Positions 19,081 to 26,957 of a stretch of DNA of 37,481 nt are shown here, in pieces. The stretch lies in assembly GCA_913775305.1 (NCBI GenBank), contig CAJYIY010000130.1, positions 1 through 37,481 on the forward strand, read 5' to 3'. Source of the DNA: an uncultured Erwinia sp. (lineage in GTDB: Bacteria > Pseudomonadota > Gammaproteobacteria > Enterobacterales > Enterobacteriaceae). How positions within the stretch are numbered: the stretch's first letter is position 1; each line of letters opens with the position of its first letter. The translations under genes and the position numbers were made by a program. A model generated the notes under the pieces. It was given only the letters and a program-made list of their open reading frames with translations, searched no databases and had not been told where the DNA came from.

Positions 19081-19167
19081 ATCCACCTCATACTTCAGCT
19101 TTGTGCCCCTGCCTTCAATTTTAGGATTTCAGGACCAAGAATAACTCCCCGTAGAGCGTGGGGATCT

Positions 19168-19175
19168 GCTATGAT
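19168..19175 (+). promoter_or_regulatory. Possible extended -10 promoter of rhlE
   Basis: CTGCTATGAT contains TG-N-TATGAT (19167-19175), an extended -10 element about 124 bases before the rhlE start codon. No good -35 hexamer lies upstream. The leader between it and the gene has no recognised regulatory RNA. Confidence 0.35.
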
Positions 19176-19298
19176 ACGCCGCTTACGCACCGTGGTTTGT
19201 GCTCTCATTCAAGCGTCAGGAGTAATCCTGGCGTCATATTCTCCCCCTGGAAACTACACCGTTTTACGGTCAGGGCGGATCCGGAGTCAGTCAACTTT

Positions 19299-20738
19299 AT
19301 GTCATTTGATTCTCTCGGCCTTAATGCCGATATTCTTCGCGCTATTGCTGAACAGGGCTATAACGAGCCAACACCTGTTCAGCGTCAGGCAATCCCGGTG
19401 GTGCTGTCTGGCCGCGATCTGATGGCCAGTGCCCAAACCGGCACCGGTAAAACCGCAGGTTTCACCCTGCCACTACTGCAGCTGCTGAGCAGCGAAGCCC
19501 CGCACGCCAAGGGCCGTCGCCCGATCCGTGCGCTGATTTTAACCCCTACCCGCGAGCTGGCAGCGCAGGTGGGTGAAAACGTCGCCGAATACAGTAAGTA
19601 CCTGAACATCCGTTCGCTGGTGGTATTTGGCGGCGTCAGCATTAACCCGCAGATGATGAAGCTGCGCGGAGGCGTTGATGTACTGGTCGCCACGCCGGGC
19701 CGTCTGCTGGATCTTGAGCATCAGAACGCGCTTGACCTGTCCAGGGTTGAGATTCTGGTGCTGGATGAAGCCGACCGTATGCTGGATATGGGCTTCATTC
19801 ACGATATCCGTCGTGTGCTGGCCAAGCTGCCGGCAAAACGTCAGAACCTGCTGTTCTCCGCGACCTTCTCTGACGAGATTAAAACCCTGGCGGAAAAACT
19901 GCTGCATAACCCGGAGCAGGTGGAAGTGGCCCGCCGCAATACCGCCTCCGAGCAGGTCACTCAGCACGTGCATTTCGTTGATAAAAAGCGCAAGCGGGAA
20001 CTGCTGTCACAGCTGATTGGCAGTGGCAACTGGCAGCAGGTGCTGGTGTTTACCCGCACCAAGCACGGTGCTAACCACCTGGCCGAGCAGTTGAACAAAG
20101 ACGGCATTACTGCCGCTGCGATCCACGGCAATAAAAGCCAGGGCGCACGTACCCGTGCGCTGAGCGATTTTAAAGACGGTAAAATCCGCGTGCTGGTGGC
20201 AACGGATATCGCCGCTCGCGGTATCGATATTGAAGAACTGCCGCACGTGGTGAACTACGAGCTGCCAAACGTGCCGGAAGATTACGTACACCGTATTGGC
20301 CGTACCGGTCGCGCCGCGGCTGTGGGCGAAGCGCTGTCACTGGTCTGCGTGGATGAACACAAACTGCTGCGCGATATTGAACGCGTGCTGAAGCGTGAAA
20401 TTCCGCGTATGGCGATCGAAGGCTATGAGCCGGATCCCACCATTAAGGCGGAGCCCATCGTTAACGGTCGTCAACAGCGCGGTGGCGCAGGTGGCGGCGG
20501 TGGACGTGGTCGCGGCGGTGCACCAGGCCAGCGCAGCGGCGGCGGTGGACGCAGTGCCGGTGGCAATCGCAGCGGCGGCGGCGGCGGTAACAACGGTGGC
20601 GAACAGCGTCGTCAGGGTAACGGCGGCGCGGCTAATGGTTCAGGTGCAGCACGCGGTGCCCGCCCTGAAGGCGGCAACGGTGCGCCACGGGTTAACCGTA
20701 CCCGCCCGCGCCGTGCTAACCCCGGCAACAACGGCTAA
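19299..20738 (+). CDS. rhlE: ATP-dependent RNA helicase RhlE
   Basis: A DEAD-box helicase acting in ribosome assembly and RNA turnover. The 479-aa protein has the Q motif around residues 21-28, Walker A AQTGTGKT (45-52), PTRELAAQ (83-90), DEAD (156-159), SAT (187-189) and the C-terminal [18 protein letters not shown] and HRIGRTGR. After about residue 395 comes a tail of glycine, arginine, serine and asparagine, ending in basic [10 protein letters not shown]. Such tails bind RNA non-specifically and can promote condensates. The ATG 19299 gives the family N-terminus [12 protein letters not shown] at 19283-19286 is 12 bases upstream, a little far. Confidence 0.96.
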   Translation: MSFDSLGLNADILRAIAEQGYNEPTPVQRQAIPVVLSGRDLMASAQTGTGKTAGFTLPLLQLLSSEAPHAKGRRPIRALILTPTRELAAQVGENVAEYSKYLNIRSLVVFGGVSINPQMMKLRGGVDVLVATPGRLLDLEHQNALDLSRVEILVLDEADRMLDMGFIHDIRRVLAKLPAKRQNLLFSATFSDEIKTLAEKLLHNPEQVEVARRNTASEQVTQHVHFVDKKRKRELLSQLIGSGNWQQVLVFTRTKHGANHLAEQLNKDGITAAAIHGNKSQGARTRALSDFKDGKIRVLVATDIAARGIDIEELPHVVNYELPNVPEDYVHRIGRTGRAAAVGEALSLVCVDEHKLLRDIERVLKREIPRMAIEGYEPDPTIKAEPIVNGRQQRGGAGGGGGRGRGGAPGQRSGGGGRSAGGNRSGGGGGNNGGEQRRQGNGGAANGSGAARGARPEGGNGAPRVNRTRPRRANPGNNG

Positions 20739-20745
20739 TTAATCC

Positions 20746-20771
20746 GGGGGGACCGTCCGGTTCCCCCCTTT
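20746..20771 (+). terminator. Intrinsic terminator after rhlE
   Basis: GGGGGGACC (20746-20754) pairs with GGTTCCCCCC (20759-20768), with one G-U pair, and is followed by TTT. It lies 7 bases after the rhlE stop and 19 bases before the dusC start. Confidence 0.7.
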
Positions 20772-20790
20772 AACAACCCACAGGTTTATC

Positions 20791-21729
20791 ATGCGCGTGC
20801 TACTTGCCCCGATGGAAGGCGTTCTCGATTCGCTGGTGCGTGAACTGCTGACCGAGGTCAACGATTACGATCTCTGTATTACCGAATTTTTGCGGGTAGT
20901 GGATGCACTGCTGCCGGTGAAGTGTTTTTCCCGCCTCTGCCCTGAACTGGATCATAACAGCCGGACGCCCTCCGGTACGCTGGTGCGCATCCAGCTACTG
21001 GGCCAGTACCCTGAATGGCTGGCGGAAAACGCGGCACGAGCGGTGGATCTGGGCTCCTGGGGCGTGGATCTCAACTGCGGCTGCCCGTCGAAGACGGTCA
21101 ACGGCAGCGGCGGCGGGGCCACGCTGTTAAAAGATCCGGAACTGATTTATCAGGGGGCGAAGGCGATGCGCGCCGCCGTACCTGCACATCTGCCGGTGAC
21201 GGTGAAAATTCGCCTCGGCTGGGATTCCGGCGAGCGTCAGTTTGAGATTGCCGATGCGGTGCAGCAGGCGGGGGCTACCGAACTGGCTGTCCACGGTCGC
21301 ACCAAAGAGGACGGGTACAAAGCCGAGTGCATCAACTGGGCGGCAATCGGTGAAATCCGTCAGCGTTTAACCATCCCGGTGATCGCCAATGGCGAAATCT
21401 GGGACTGGCAGAGCGCGCAGGATTGCCTGACGGTAACGGGATGTGATGCGGTAATGATCGGCCGCGGTGCGCTGAACGTTCCAAACCTCAGCCGGGTGAT
21501 TAAGTACAATGAACCGCGCATGCCGTGGAACGAGGTGGTTAATCTGTTGAAAAAATACGTGCAGCTGGAAAAGCAGGGCGATACGGGCCTGTATCACGTG
21601 GCACGCATCAAGCAGTGGCTGGGCTATCTGCGCAAAGAGTATCAGGAAGCCAGCGGGCTGTTTGCTGAAATTCGTGCGCTAAACACCTCAACGGATATCG
21701 CGCGGGCCATCGGCAATATCAGGATCTGA
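20791..21729 (+). CDS. dusC: tRNA-dihydrouridine(16) synthase
   Basis: DusC is an FMN enzyme that reduces U16 of tRNAs with NADPH. The 312-aa protein has the N-terminal FMN-binding [17 protein letters not shown], the catalytic cysteine C98 in [39 protein letters not shown], the phosphate-binding VIANGEIWD and MIGRGAL, and the DusC-type C-terminus [14 protein letters not shown]. The start ATG 20791 gives [10 protein letters not shown]. It is likely transcribed alone, being bounded by a terminator upstream and a hairpin downstream. Confidence 0.96.
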   Translation: MRVLLAPMEGVLDSLVRELLTEVNDYDLCITEFLRVVDALLPVKCFSRLCPELDHNSRTPSGTLVRIQLLGQYPEWLAENAARAVDLGSWGVDLNCGCPSKTVNGSGGGATLLKDPELIYQGAKAMRAAVPAHLPVTVKIRLGWDSGERQFEIADAVQQAGATELAVHGRTKEDGYKAECINWAAIGEIRQRLTIPVIANGEIWDWQSAQDCLTVTGCDAVMIGRGALNVPNLSRVIKYNEPRMPWNEVVNLLKKYVQLEKQGDTGLYHVARIKQWLGYLRKEYQEASGLFAEIRALNTSTDIARAIGNIRI

Positions 21730-21730
21730 A

Positions 21731-21769
21731 CGCGCATTAAGACCGGTCATCCCACCGTCTTAATACGCG
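21731..21769. terminator. Inverted repeat between convergent dusC and SDR genes
   Basis: ATTAAGAC (21736-21743) and GTCTTAAT (21757-21764) pair perfectly. The stem extends after one mismatch by CGCG (21731-21734) with CGCG (21766-21769). There is no T-run, but the site sits between two converging genes. Confidence 0.45.
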
Positions 21770-21842
21770 CGATCGCATTCAGGGTAGCCCGCGCGGGATG
21801 GCTTTACTGCCCGCTGCCGCGCAGGCTGTCGCTTAATACGGG

Positions 21843-22589
21843 TTATTGTGCAACATAGCCGCCGTCCACCAGCAGGGCGGCCCCGTTAATAAATGAAGCA
21901 TCATCGCTGGCGAGGAAAGCCACCGCGCTGGCTACCTCCTCAGGGCGGCCCAGCCGGCCAGCCGGATGCAGTTTTACCAACGCCGCTTTTGCGGCGGCTC
22001 CCTGCGAACTCAGCAACGGCGTATCAATGTAGCCGGGGCAGACGGCATTGACGCGAATGCCCTGTGCGGCATAGTCGATCGCCAGGGTCTGCGTCAGCAG
22101 TTTCACGCCACCCTTGGCAGCGGAATAGGCGGTTACCCCGTGTTTCCCTACCCAGCTGTGGATAGAGCCGCAGTTAACAATGATGCCCGGCTGTTTGTGC
22201 GCGAGCCAGTACTCAATGGCTGCCTTATCCAGCAGGAACACGCCGGTAAGATTAATATCAATGGTTCTCTGCCATTTATCCAGTGAGAGCCTGTCTGCAG
22301 GGGCATCATCCGCGATCCCCGCGTTGGCAAAGACAATGTCCAGTCGGCCAAAACGGGCAACCGCCTGTTCCACCAGTTGCTGATTTTGTTGCGCATCGGT
22401 GACATTGATCTTAAAGAACAGGCTTTGGTGACCGTCGTTGTTAAGGCGACTCTCCAGCTGTTTACCCGCCGTCTCATTCAGATCGGCAATCACTACTGCA
22501 GCGCCTTCCGAAGCCAGCCGCTGTACGGTCGCTGCGCCAATACCGCTGGCACCACCGGTAACAATCGCCACTTTTCCTTTAAATCGCAT
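21843..22589 (-). CDS. Short-chain dehydrogenase/reductase (classical SDR)
   Basis: An NAD(P)-dependent oxidoreductase of 248 aa. The cofactor motif is TGGASGIG (11-18), with D36 after the second strand (VVIADLNE) suggesting NAD preference. NAG is at 89-91 and the catalytic tetrad is N113, S142, Y155 and K159 (AYSAAKGG). Downstream PGYIDTPLL is typical of the class. It resembles glucose- and cyclohexanol-type dehydrogenases, but the substrate cannot be assigned. The start ATG 22587-22589 follows AAGGAG; an in-frame TTG six codons upstream precedes that site and is rejected. It stands alone, so context gives no clue. Confidence 0.9.
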   Translation of the reverse strand: MRFKGKVAIVTGGASGIGAATVQRLASEGAAVVIADLNETAGKQLESRLNNDGHQSLFFKINVTDAQQNQQLVEQAVARFGRLDIVFANAGIADDAPADRLSLDKWQRTIDINLTGVFLLDKAAIEYWLAHKQPGIIVNCGSIHSWVGKHGVTAYSAAKGGVKLLTQTLAIDYAAQGIRVNAVCPGYIDTPLLSSQGAAAKAALVKLHPAGRLGRPEEVASAVAFLASDDASFINGAALLVDGGYVAQ

Positions 22590-22781
22590 CGTAAAATCTC
22601 CTTTCAATGTTCTTGTCCATCCTGGGCGTTAACGGCCATAAGCGTTAGACATTCGCTGCTGGCAGCACAAAAACCTCATTCAGACTTCACCTGAGTTGAT
22701 GCGGGCTACAGCTTATTGATTGCCGGGCTGGGGGGATTGTAAGCGAGCTGATAAGGGGGACTGTCTCTCCCCCGAGCGAAA

Positions 22782-23699
22782 TCAGTAAATTTCCGGCACG
22801 ATCATCTCTTCCGGTACCGGGTTGCGACGATATTCGTCATGGCGTTCGCGGTGCGGCAGGGTGATGGTTTTCTGCTCCGTATCCTCATACGGCACCTGAC
22901 GCAGCAGGTGGCTGATGCAGTTGAGGCGCGCTTTCTTCTTATCCACGCCCTGGACGATCCACCAGGGGGCTTCGTCAATGTTGGTGCGTTCCAGCATCTC
23001 TTCTTTTGCCTCAGTGTACTCCTCCCAGCGGCGGCGGCTTTCCAGATCCATCGGACTGAGTTTCCACTGCTTCAGCGGGTCGTGAATGCGGCTGAGAAAG
23101 CGCAGTTCCTGCTCTTCATCAGTGATCGAGAACCAGTATTTAACGATCTGAATACCGCTGCGCGTCAGCATCTTTTCAAACTCCGGCACGCTGCGGAAAA
23201 ACTCTTCCACTTCCTGTGCGTTGCAGAAGCCCATCACCCGCTCAACGCCCGCACGGTTATACCAGCTGCGGTCAAACAGCACCATTTCACCTGCGGCCGG
23301 GAGGTGGGCGATGTAGCGCTGAAAATACCACTGCGTGCGTTCACGATCGTTAGGCGCGGGCAGGGCAGCAACCCGGCAGGTGCGTGGGTTGAGGCGCTGG
23401 GTGATGCGCTTAATCACGCCACCTTTCCCGGCGGCATCACGGCCTTCAAAAATAATCACCAGGCGGTGGCCAGTGCGGGCAATCCAGTCCTGCAGTTTGA
23501 CCAGTTCGCCCTGCAGGCGCAGCAGCTCGCGGAAATAGTGCTTACGCCATGCTTTCTCACCCGGCTCTGGCGCACGATCATCGCCAAAACGCCGATCGTC
23601 AAGTTCCATCTCCAGCTCTTCGTCGTAGCTGTCGTAAAACTCCTGCAGCAGGCGCTGGTGAAAATTCTCAATGGATAAATCATTGCCTTGCATCGCCAT
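22782..23699 (-). CDS. ppk2: Polyphosphate kinase 2 family protein
   Basis: PPK2 enzymes transfer phosphate between polyphosphate and nucleoside mono- or diphosphates. The 305-aa protein has Walker A GRDAAGKGG (86-94), lid residues in LPAPNDRERTQWYFQRY, and Walker B-like LFDRSWYNRAGVERVMGFC (141-159), all diagnostic of the family. WKLSPMDLESRRRWEEYT and the ending EEMIVPEIY are typical of one-domain class I PPK2, which mostly act on nucleoside diphosphates; this class assignment is inferred. Three starts are in frame (GTG 23705, ATG 23699, ATG 23693). The middle one is chosen for its GGGA-containing upstream sequence, but any is possible. Divergent from the ZntB-like gene. Confidence 0.93.
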   Translation of the reverse strand: MAMQGNDLSIENFHQRLLQEFYDSYDEELEMELDDRRFGDDRAPEPGEKAWRKHYFRELLRLQGELVKLQDWIARTGHRLVIIFEGRDAAGKGGVIKRITQRLNPRTCRVAALPAPNDRERTQWYFQRYIAHLPAAGEMVLFDRSWYNRAGVERVMGFCNAQEVEEFFRSVPEFEKMLTRSGIQIVKYWFSITDEEQELRFLSRIHDPLKQWKLSPMDLESRRRWEEYTEAKEEMLERTNIDEAPWWIVQGVDKKKARLNCISHLLRQVPYEDTEQKTITLPHRERHDEYRRNPVPEEMIVPEIY

Positions 23700-23897
23700 T
23701 TTCACTTATTCCCGGTAAGGTTAAAAAGTCGTCATTGTGCTGGTGAACAGAATTACACTCCGGTAATACGCAGCTTGTATGACAAACAGATGATGAAGCC
23801 GGCGAAAACAGGCTTATCCAGTAGTGACGGTAACAAAACTGTCATCGGTATAGTTCAGGATAGGGGCAATAGGGTTCTGTTTCAGCCTGGTAAATCT

Positions 23898-24926
23898 ATG
23901 ACTCAACGCCTGCCGCTGGTGCGGCAAAAACCTGACTTTAGTGATGACGTTTCCGGCCTGATCTATGGCTATCAGTTTTTTAGTGACCGCGAGCCGCAGC
24001 GCCTGACCGTGCAGCAGTCGTGCGAGGCCTGGGCCCATCAGAACAACGGGGAAGAGCGTTTTCTCTGGCTGCACGTCAACCTTAATCACGCTGCGGCAGC
24101 GCGCTGGCTACAGACGCATTTTGCTGTGGACGAAGAGTTCTTCGACGAGATCCAGCACGGCTCGCACAGTACCCGCATTGAGCGGCAGAACGATGCGCTG
24201 ATGGCCGTGCTGAATGATGTGATTTTCGATGCGCGTGAAAGTGGTGAAGAGAGCGCCACGCTGTGGATCTGGTGTCGCGCCGGGCTGGTGGTTAGCGCTC
24301 GCTTCAAGCCGGTCAGGCTGGTGGAGCGTTTACAGCAGAAGTTGATTACGATGGATCTGCGCTCCCCGACCGAGCTGCTGGCACAGCTGCTGGCGGAACA
24401 GGAGGATGTGCTCGGTCTTATCGTGCGTCAGTCGAACCAGTACGTCGACCAGATAGAAGAACGGTTACTGGGCCAGCATATCAAAAGCAACCGTGCGGAG
24501 CTGGGCAGGCTGCGGCGCACGCTACTGCGGTTCCAGCGCCTGCTGGCGCCGGAACCGGCAGCGCTGTTTCGCCTGATTAACCGCCCACCCGGCTGGTTAA
24601 ACCCCAGCGTGGTGCAGGATCTGCGGCAGTTCACCGAAGAGTTCACCGTGGTGCTGAACGATCTGAACGGGCTGACCGAGCGTATCCGCCTGCTACAGGA
24701 AGAAGTGGCCGCACAGCAGCTGGAGCAAAACAACCGCACACTGTTTACCCTGACGCTGATTACCGTGCTGGCGCTGCCGATTAATCTGGTCGCAGGTTTC
24801 TTTGGCATGAACGTGGGAGGGATCCCGCTGTCGCATAACCCGCATGGTTTTTTGCTGTTGGTGATGTTGGTGATGGTCTTCACCTGTGCCGCTGCCTGGC
24901 TGGTGCTGCGGCGGCGGGAGCAATAA
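23898..24926 (+). CDS. CorA/ZntB family divalent cation transporter
   Basis: The protein has a large N-terminal cytoplasmic domain and two C-terminal membrane helices (about residues 283-303 and 314-335) flanking GMNVGGIP. This is the variant of the CorA signature GMN followed by GGIP seen in ZntB (GVNLGGIP in E. coli). FLWLHVNLNHAAAARWLQ also resembles the ZntB N-terminal domain. Such pentamers move Zn2+ or Mg2+; the ion is not certain. The ATG at 23898 gives 342 aa, the usual size. The upstream frame is open from 23688 but overlaps ppk2, and no strong ribosome site is seen for any start, so the N-terminus is uncertain. Confidence 0.85.
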   Translation: MTQRLPLVRQKPDFSDDVSGLIYGYQFFSDREPQRLTVQQSCEAWAHQNNGEERFLWLHVNLNHAAAARWLQTHFAVDEEFFDEIQHGSHSTRIERQNDALMAVLNDVIFDARESGEESATLWIWCRAGLVVSARFKPVRLVERLQQKLITMDLRSPTELLAQLLAEQEDVLGLIVRQSNQYVDQIEERLLGQHIKSNRAELGRLRRTLLRFQRLLAPEPAALFRLINRPPGWLNPSVVQDLRQFTEEFTVVLNDLNGLTERIRLLQEEVAAQQLEQNNRTLFTLTLITVLALPINLVAGFFGMNVGGIPLSHNPHGFLLLVMLVMVFTCAAAWLVLRRREQ

Positions 24927-24927
24927 C

Positions 24928-24958
24928 AAAAAAAAGGGAAAGGGTGGCATCCTTTCCC
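24928..24958 (-). terminator. Orphan minus-strand intrinsic terminator
   Basis: On the minus strand GGGAAAGG (24951-24958) pairs with CCTTTCCC (24936-24943), around a 7-base loop, followed by eight T (24928-24935). This is a good intrinsic terminator for minus-strand transcription. The only minus-strand gene nearby, ldtB, already has its own terminator at 25247-25300. On the plus strand there is no T-run after the stem, so it is poor for the transporter gene that ends 1 base before it. Confidence 0.8.
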
Positions 24959-25246
24959 GGTGGAAAAGCTGGCAAATGTTCAGATACCAGCGGTGAGAAC
25001 AACGTGCGTTCTCTAAAGCCTATAGTTGTCGAGGGCATTAACGTGTTAACGCTAAAGCAAAATAACGCTAATGCGATCAGCCCATCTTTTACCAGTCATT
25101 CCGTGCGCTTAATCGTTTTATCATCAATTAAATCAATTGTTAAGATTTTACCTACCCCTTTATTATTAGTTGACTGTCGATGACCAACCCTCTCTGCAGC
25201 GCGATATCAAAGAGACGTACAGCAATCTTTCATCATGTTATGACAT
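24959..25246 (-). ncRNA. Candidate small RNA (minus strand), unverified
   Basis: These 288 bases lie between two minus-strand terminators and carry no convincing gene. A minus-strand transcript starting here and ending at the orphan terminator would explain it. A weak promoter may lie around 25120-25160 (TTAACA and TGATAA on the minus strand). A hairpin GAGAAC/GTTCTC (24995-25013) and a 9-base direct repeat TAACGCTAA (25047-25055, 25063-25071) are also present. The exact start is not known. A decayed element is the alternative. Confidence 0.3.
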
Positions 25247-25300
25247 AAAAAAAACGGCACCTTATTCAGCGGTGTTACCCGCTTGTCAGGTGCCGTTTTT
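25247..25300. terminator. Bidirectional terminator downstream of ldtB
   Basis: ACGGCACCT (25254-25262) pairs with AGGTGCCGT (25288-25296), with A8 before it and T5 after it, so both strands see a T-run. The loop contains a second hairpin, GCGG/CCGC. It ends ldtB transcription on the minus strand, starting 37 bases after its stop codon. Confidence 0.9.
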
Positions 25301-25336
25301 CACATCACGGGGCGGTTGGACAGCCCTGGACTGGGA

Positions 25337-26557
25337 TCAGGATTTCGGCGTGCTGTAGATCGGGCCCGGCTGGCTCAGACCCGGAATGGCCTGTGTGTTA
25401 CTTTCCGCCGGGGTATCCGTTGCTGCCGGTGCAGACTGTCCGGCTGCTGCCGGTTCTGATGCAGACTGTTCTGGCGCGGTCTGTTCAGCCGGCTGCGGCG
25501 CGGCTGCGGTCGTCGCGTCACCGTTTTCGGCTTCAACCACGTTGGCACCCTGTGGAGTCACCGGTGTCATTGGCTCTTCTTTCGGCGATGCACCTTCCTG
25601 CTCTTGCACCACGACTGGCGCGGTGCTGTCTGTGTCACCGTTCACTTTTACCGGCATACCGGAACGCACTTTCAGCGCTTGTTCCATGCTGGTGGTGTTG
25701 ACGCTGGCATCGCTCACCACTTTTGTCACCGCGGCACTCAGCGTCAGCGGAACCGGCTCGCGGGACTGGAACTGCTCTTCAGTCTGTGACAGCGGGTTGT
25801 GGACTTCGACGTAGCGCGAACCGTCCGGCTCAACCGTTGCCTTAACAGGCTGATCGATAAACTGCACGCGCGTGCCGACCGGCACGTTGTCGAACAGCCA
25901 TTTAATATCGTCAGCACGCAGACGTACGCAGCCGTGGCTTACGCGCAGGCCGATACCGAAGTTGGCATTGGTGCCGTGAATCGCATAAAGACGGCCAATG
26001 TACAGCGCGTACAGACCCATCGGGTTATCCGGGCCTGCCGGGAAAACAGCAGGCAGAGACTCACCGCGCGCGGCGTACTCTTCGTGCATTTTCTTGGTTG
26101 GTGTCCAGGTTGGGCCGTCTTTCTTACGCTGGACGGAAGTGGTCCAGTTAACAGGCGTGTCTTTACCCAGTTCGCCGATGCCAATGGGCAACACCACCAC
26201 GGTTTTCGTGCCTTTCGGATAGTAGTAGAGGCGCATTTCCGCGCTGTTGATCACAATGCCTTCACGCGGGGCATCGGGCAGGATCAGCTGTTGAGGAATA
26301 ATCAGTTTGCTACCGGCTTTCGGCAGATAAACGTCAACGCCCGGATTCGCTTCCAGCAGGTTGCTCAAACCCATTTGATACTGTGCAGCAAAGGCTTCAA
26401 GTGGGAGCTTGCTGTCTTCGGGAATTGTGATTTCCAGGTTTTGTCCGGTCAGGCGGCTGTTGGCGGCCGGAAGCGGATAAACCACGGCTAAGGCTGAGTG
26501 GCTGAACGCCGCAGCGGCCAGAAACAGGGTGACAAATGCACGGATGCTTTTTTTCAT
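25337..26557 (-). CDS. ldtB: L,D-transpeptidase LdtB (YbiS-like) with long C-terminal tail
   Basis: A periplasmic YkuD-type enzyme that attaches Braun lipoprotein to meso-diaminopimelate of peptidoglycan. Signal peptide is residues 1-24 (ends SALA), a LysM-like segment lies about 38-88, and the catalytic domain about 100-235 has H194, H208 and the nucleophile C210 in the motif HG...SHGCVRLR. Up to MPVKVN (about residue 306) it follows E. coli LdtB closely, where the protein ends. Here about 100 extra residues follow, rich in Ala, Pro, Glu, Gln, Ser and Thr, probably disordered. Total is 406 aa. The ATG 26555-26557 starts the signal peptide. The assignment to LdtB rather than LdtA or LdtC rests on near-identity over the core. 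Confidence 0.95.
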   Translation of the reverse strand: MKKSIRAFVTLFLAAAAFSHSALAVVYPLPAANSRLTGQNLEITIPEDSKLPLEAFAAQYQMGLSNLLEANPGVDVYLPKAGSKLIIPQQLILPDAPREGIVINSAEMRLYYYPKGTKTVVVLPIGIGELGKDTPVNWTTSVQRKKDGPTWTPTKKMHEEYAARGESLPAVFPAGPDNPMGLYALYIGRLYAIHGTNANFGIGLRVSHGCVRLRADDIKWLFDNVPVGTRVQFIDQPVKATVEPDGSRYVEVHNPLSQTEEQFQSREPVPLTLSAAVTKVVSDASVNTTSMEQALKVRSGMPVKVNGDTDSTAPVVVQEQEGASPKEEPMTPVTPQGANVVEAENGDATTAAAPQPAEQTAPEQSASEPAAAGQSAPAATDTPAESNTQAIPGLSQPGPIYSTPKS

Positions 26558-26957
26558 ATTATTTCAGGTGTAGCGCCATATAGACTGTTGATAAATGACC
26601 CAATACTGGTCAACTGTGACCGGCTGCACATTATATGTTCATAATGGCCCCGGATGAAACCAGGATTTATCTTTGTTGAATTATCTTTACGAAGAATTGT
26701 CTGCAATGCCACCAAATTGCGGTGAATTTTCATCCCTGCCAGTGCTATCAGCGCTTTTAGCGATATTTCCCCTCAATACTTTCCAGGAAAAACCCGCTGC
26801 TGTTTCCCGATCCCGTCAGGATGCGCTTAACCCAAAAGCCCCCTGAAATCCGGGTCGGAACGTGCTGACTGCCCGGTACCCGATACCCCAAATTCAGTCA
26901 CGCTACGGACAAGGCCATCCCTGGCATCCTGCACCATCCGTGGCGCACGGAACGGCG
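26558..26957. other. Intergenic region between the glycosyltransferase operon and ldtB
   Basis: This stretch of 400 bases contains no convincing gene. It must hold the ldtB promoter (minus strand, near 26570-26620) and the end of the adhesin-secretion operon. A weak pairing CCGGG/CCCGG (about 26849-26876) is the only hairpin noticed, and no clear intrinsic terminator was found for the operon. Confidence 0.5.
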
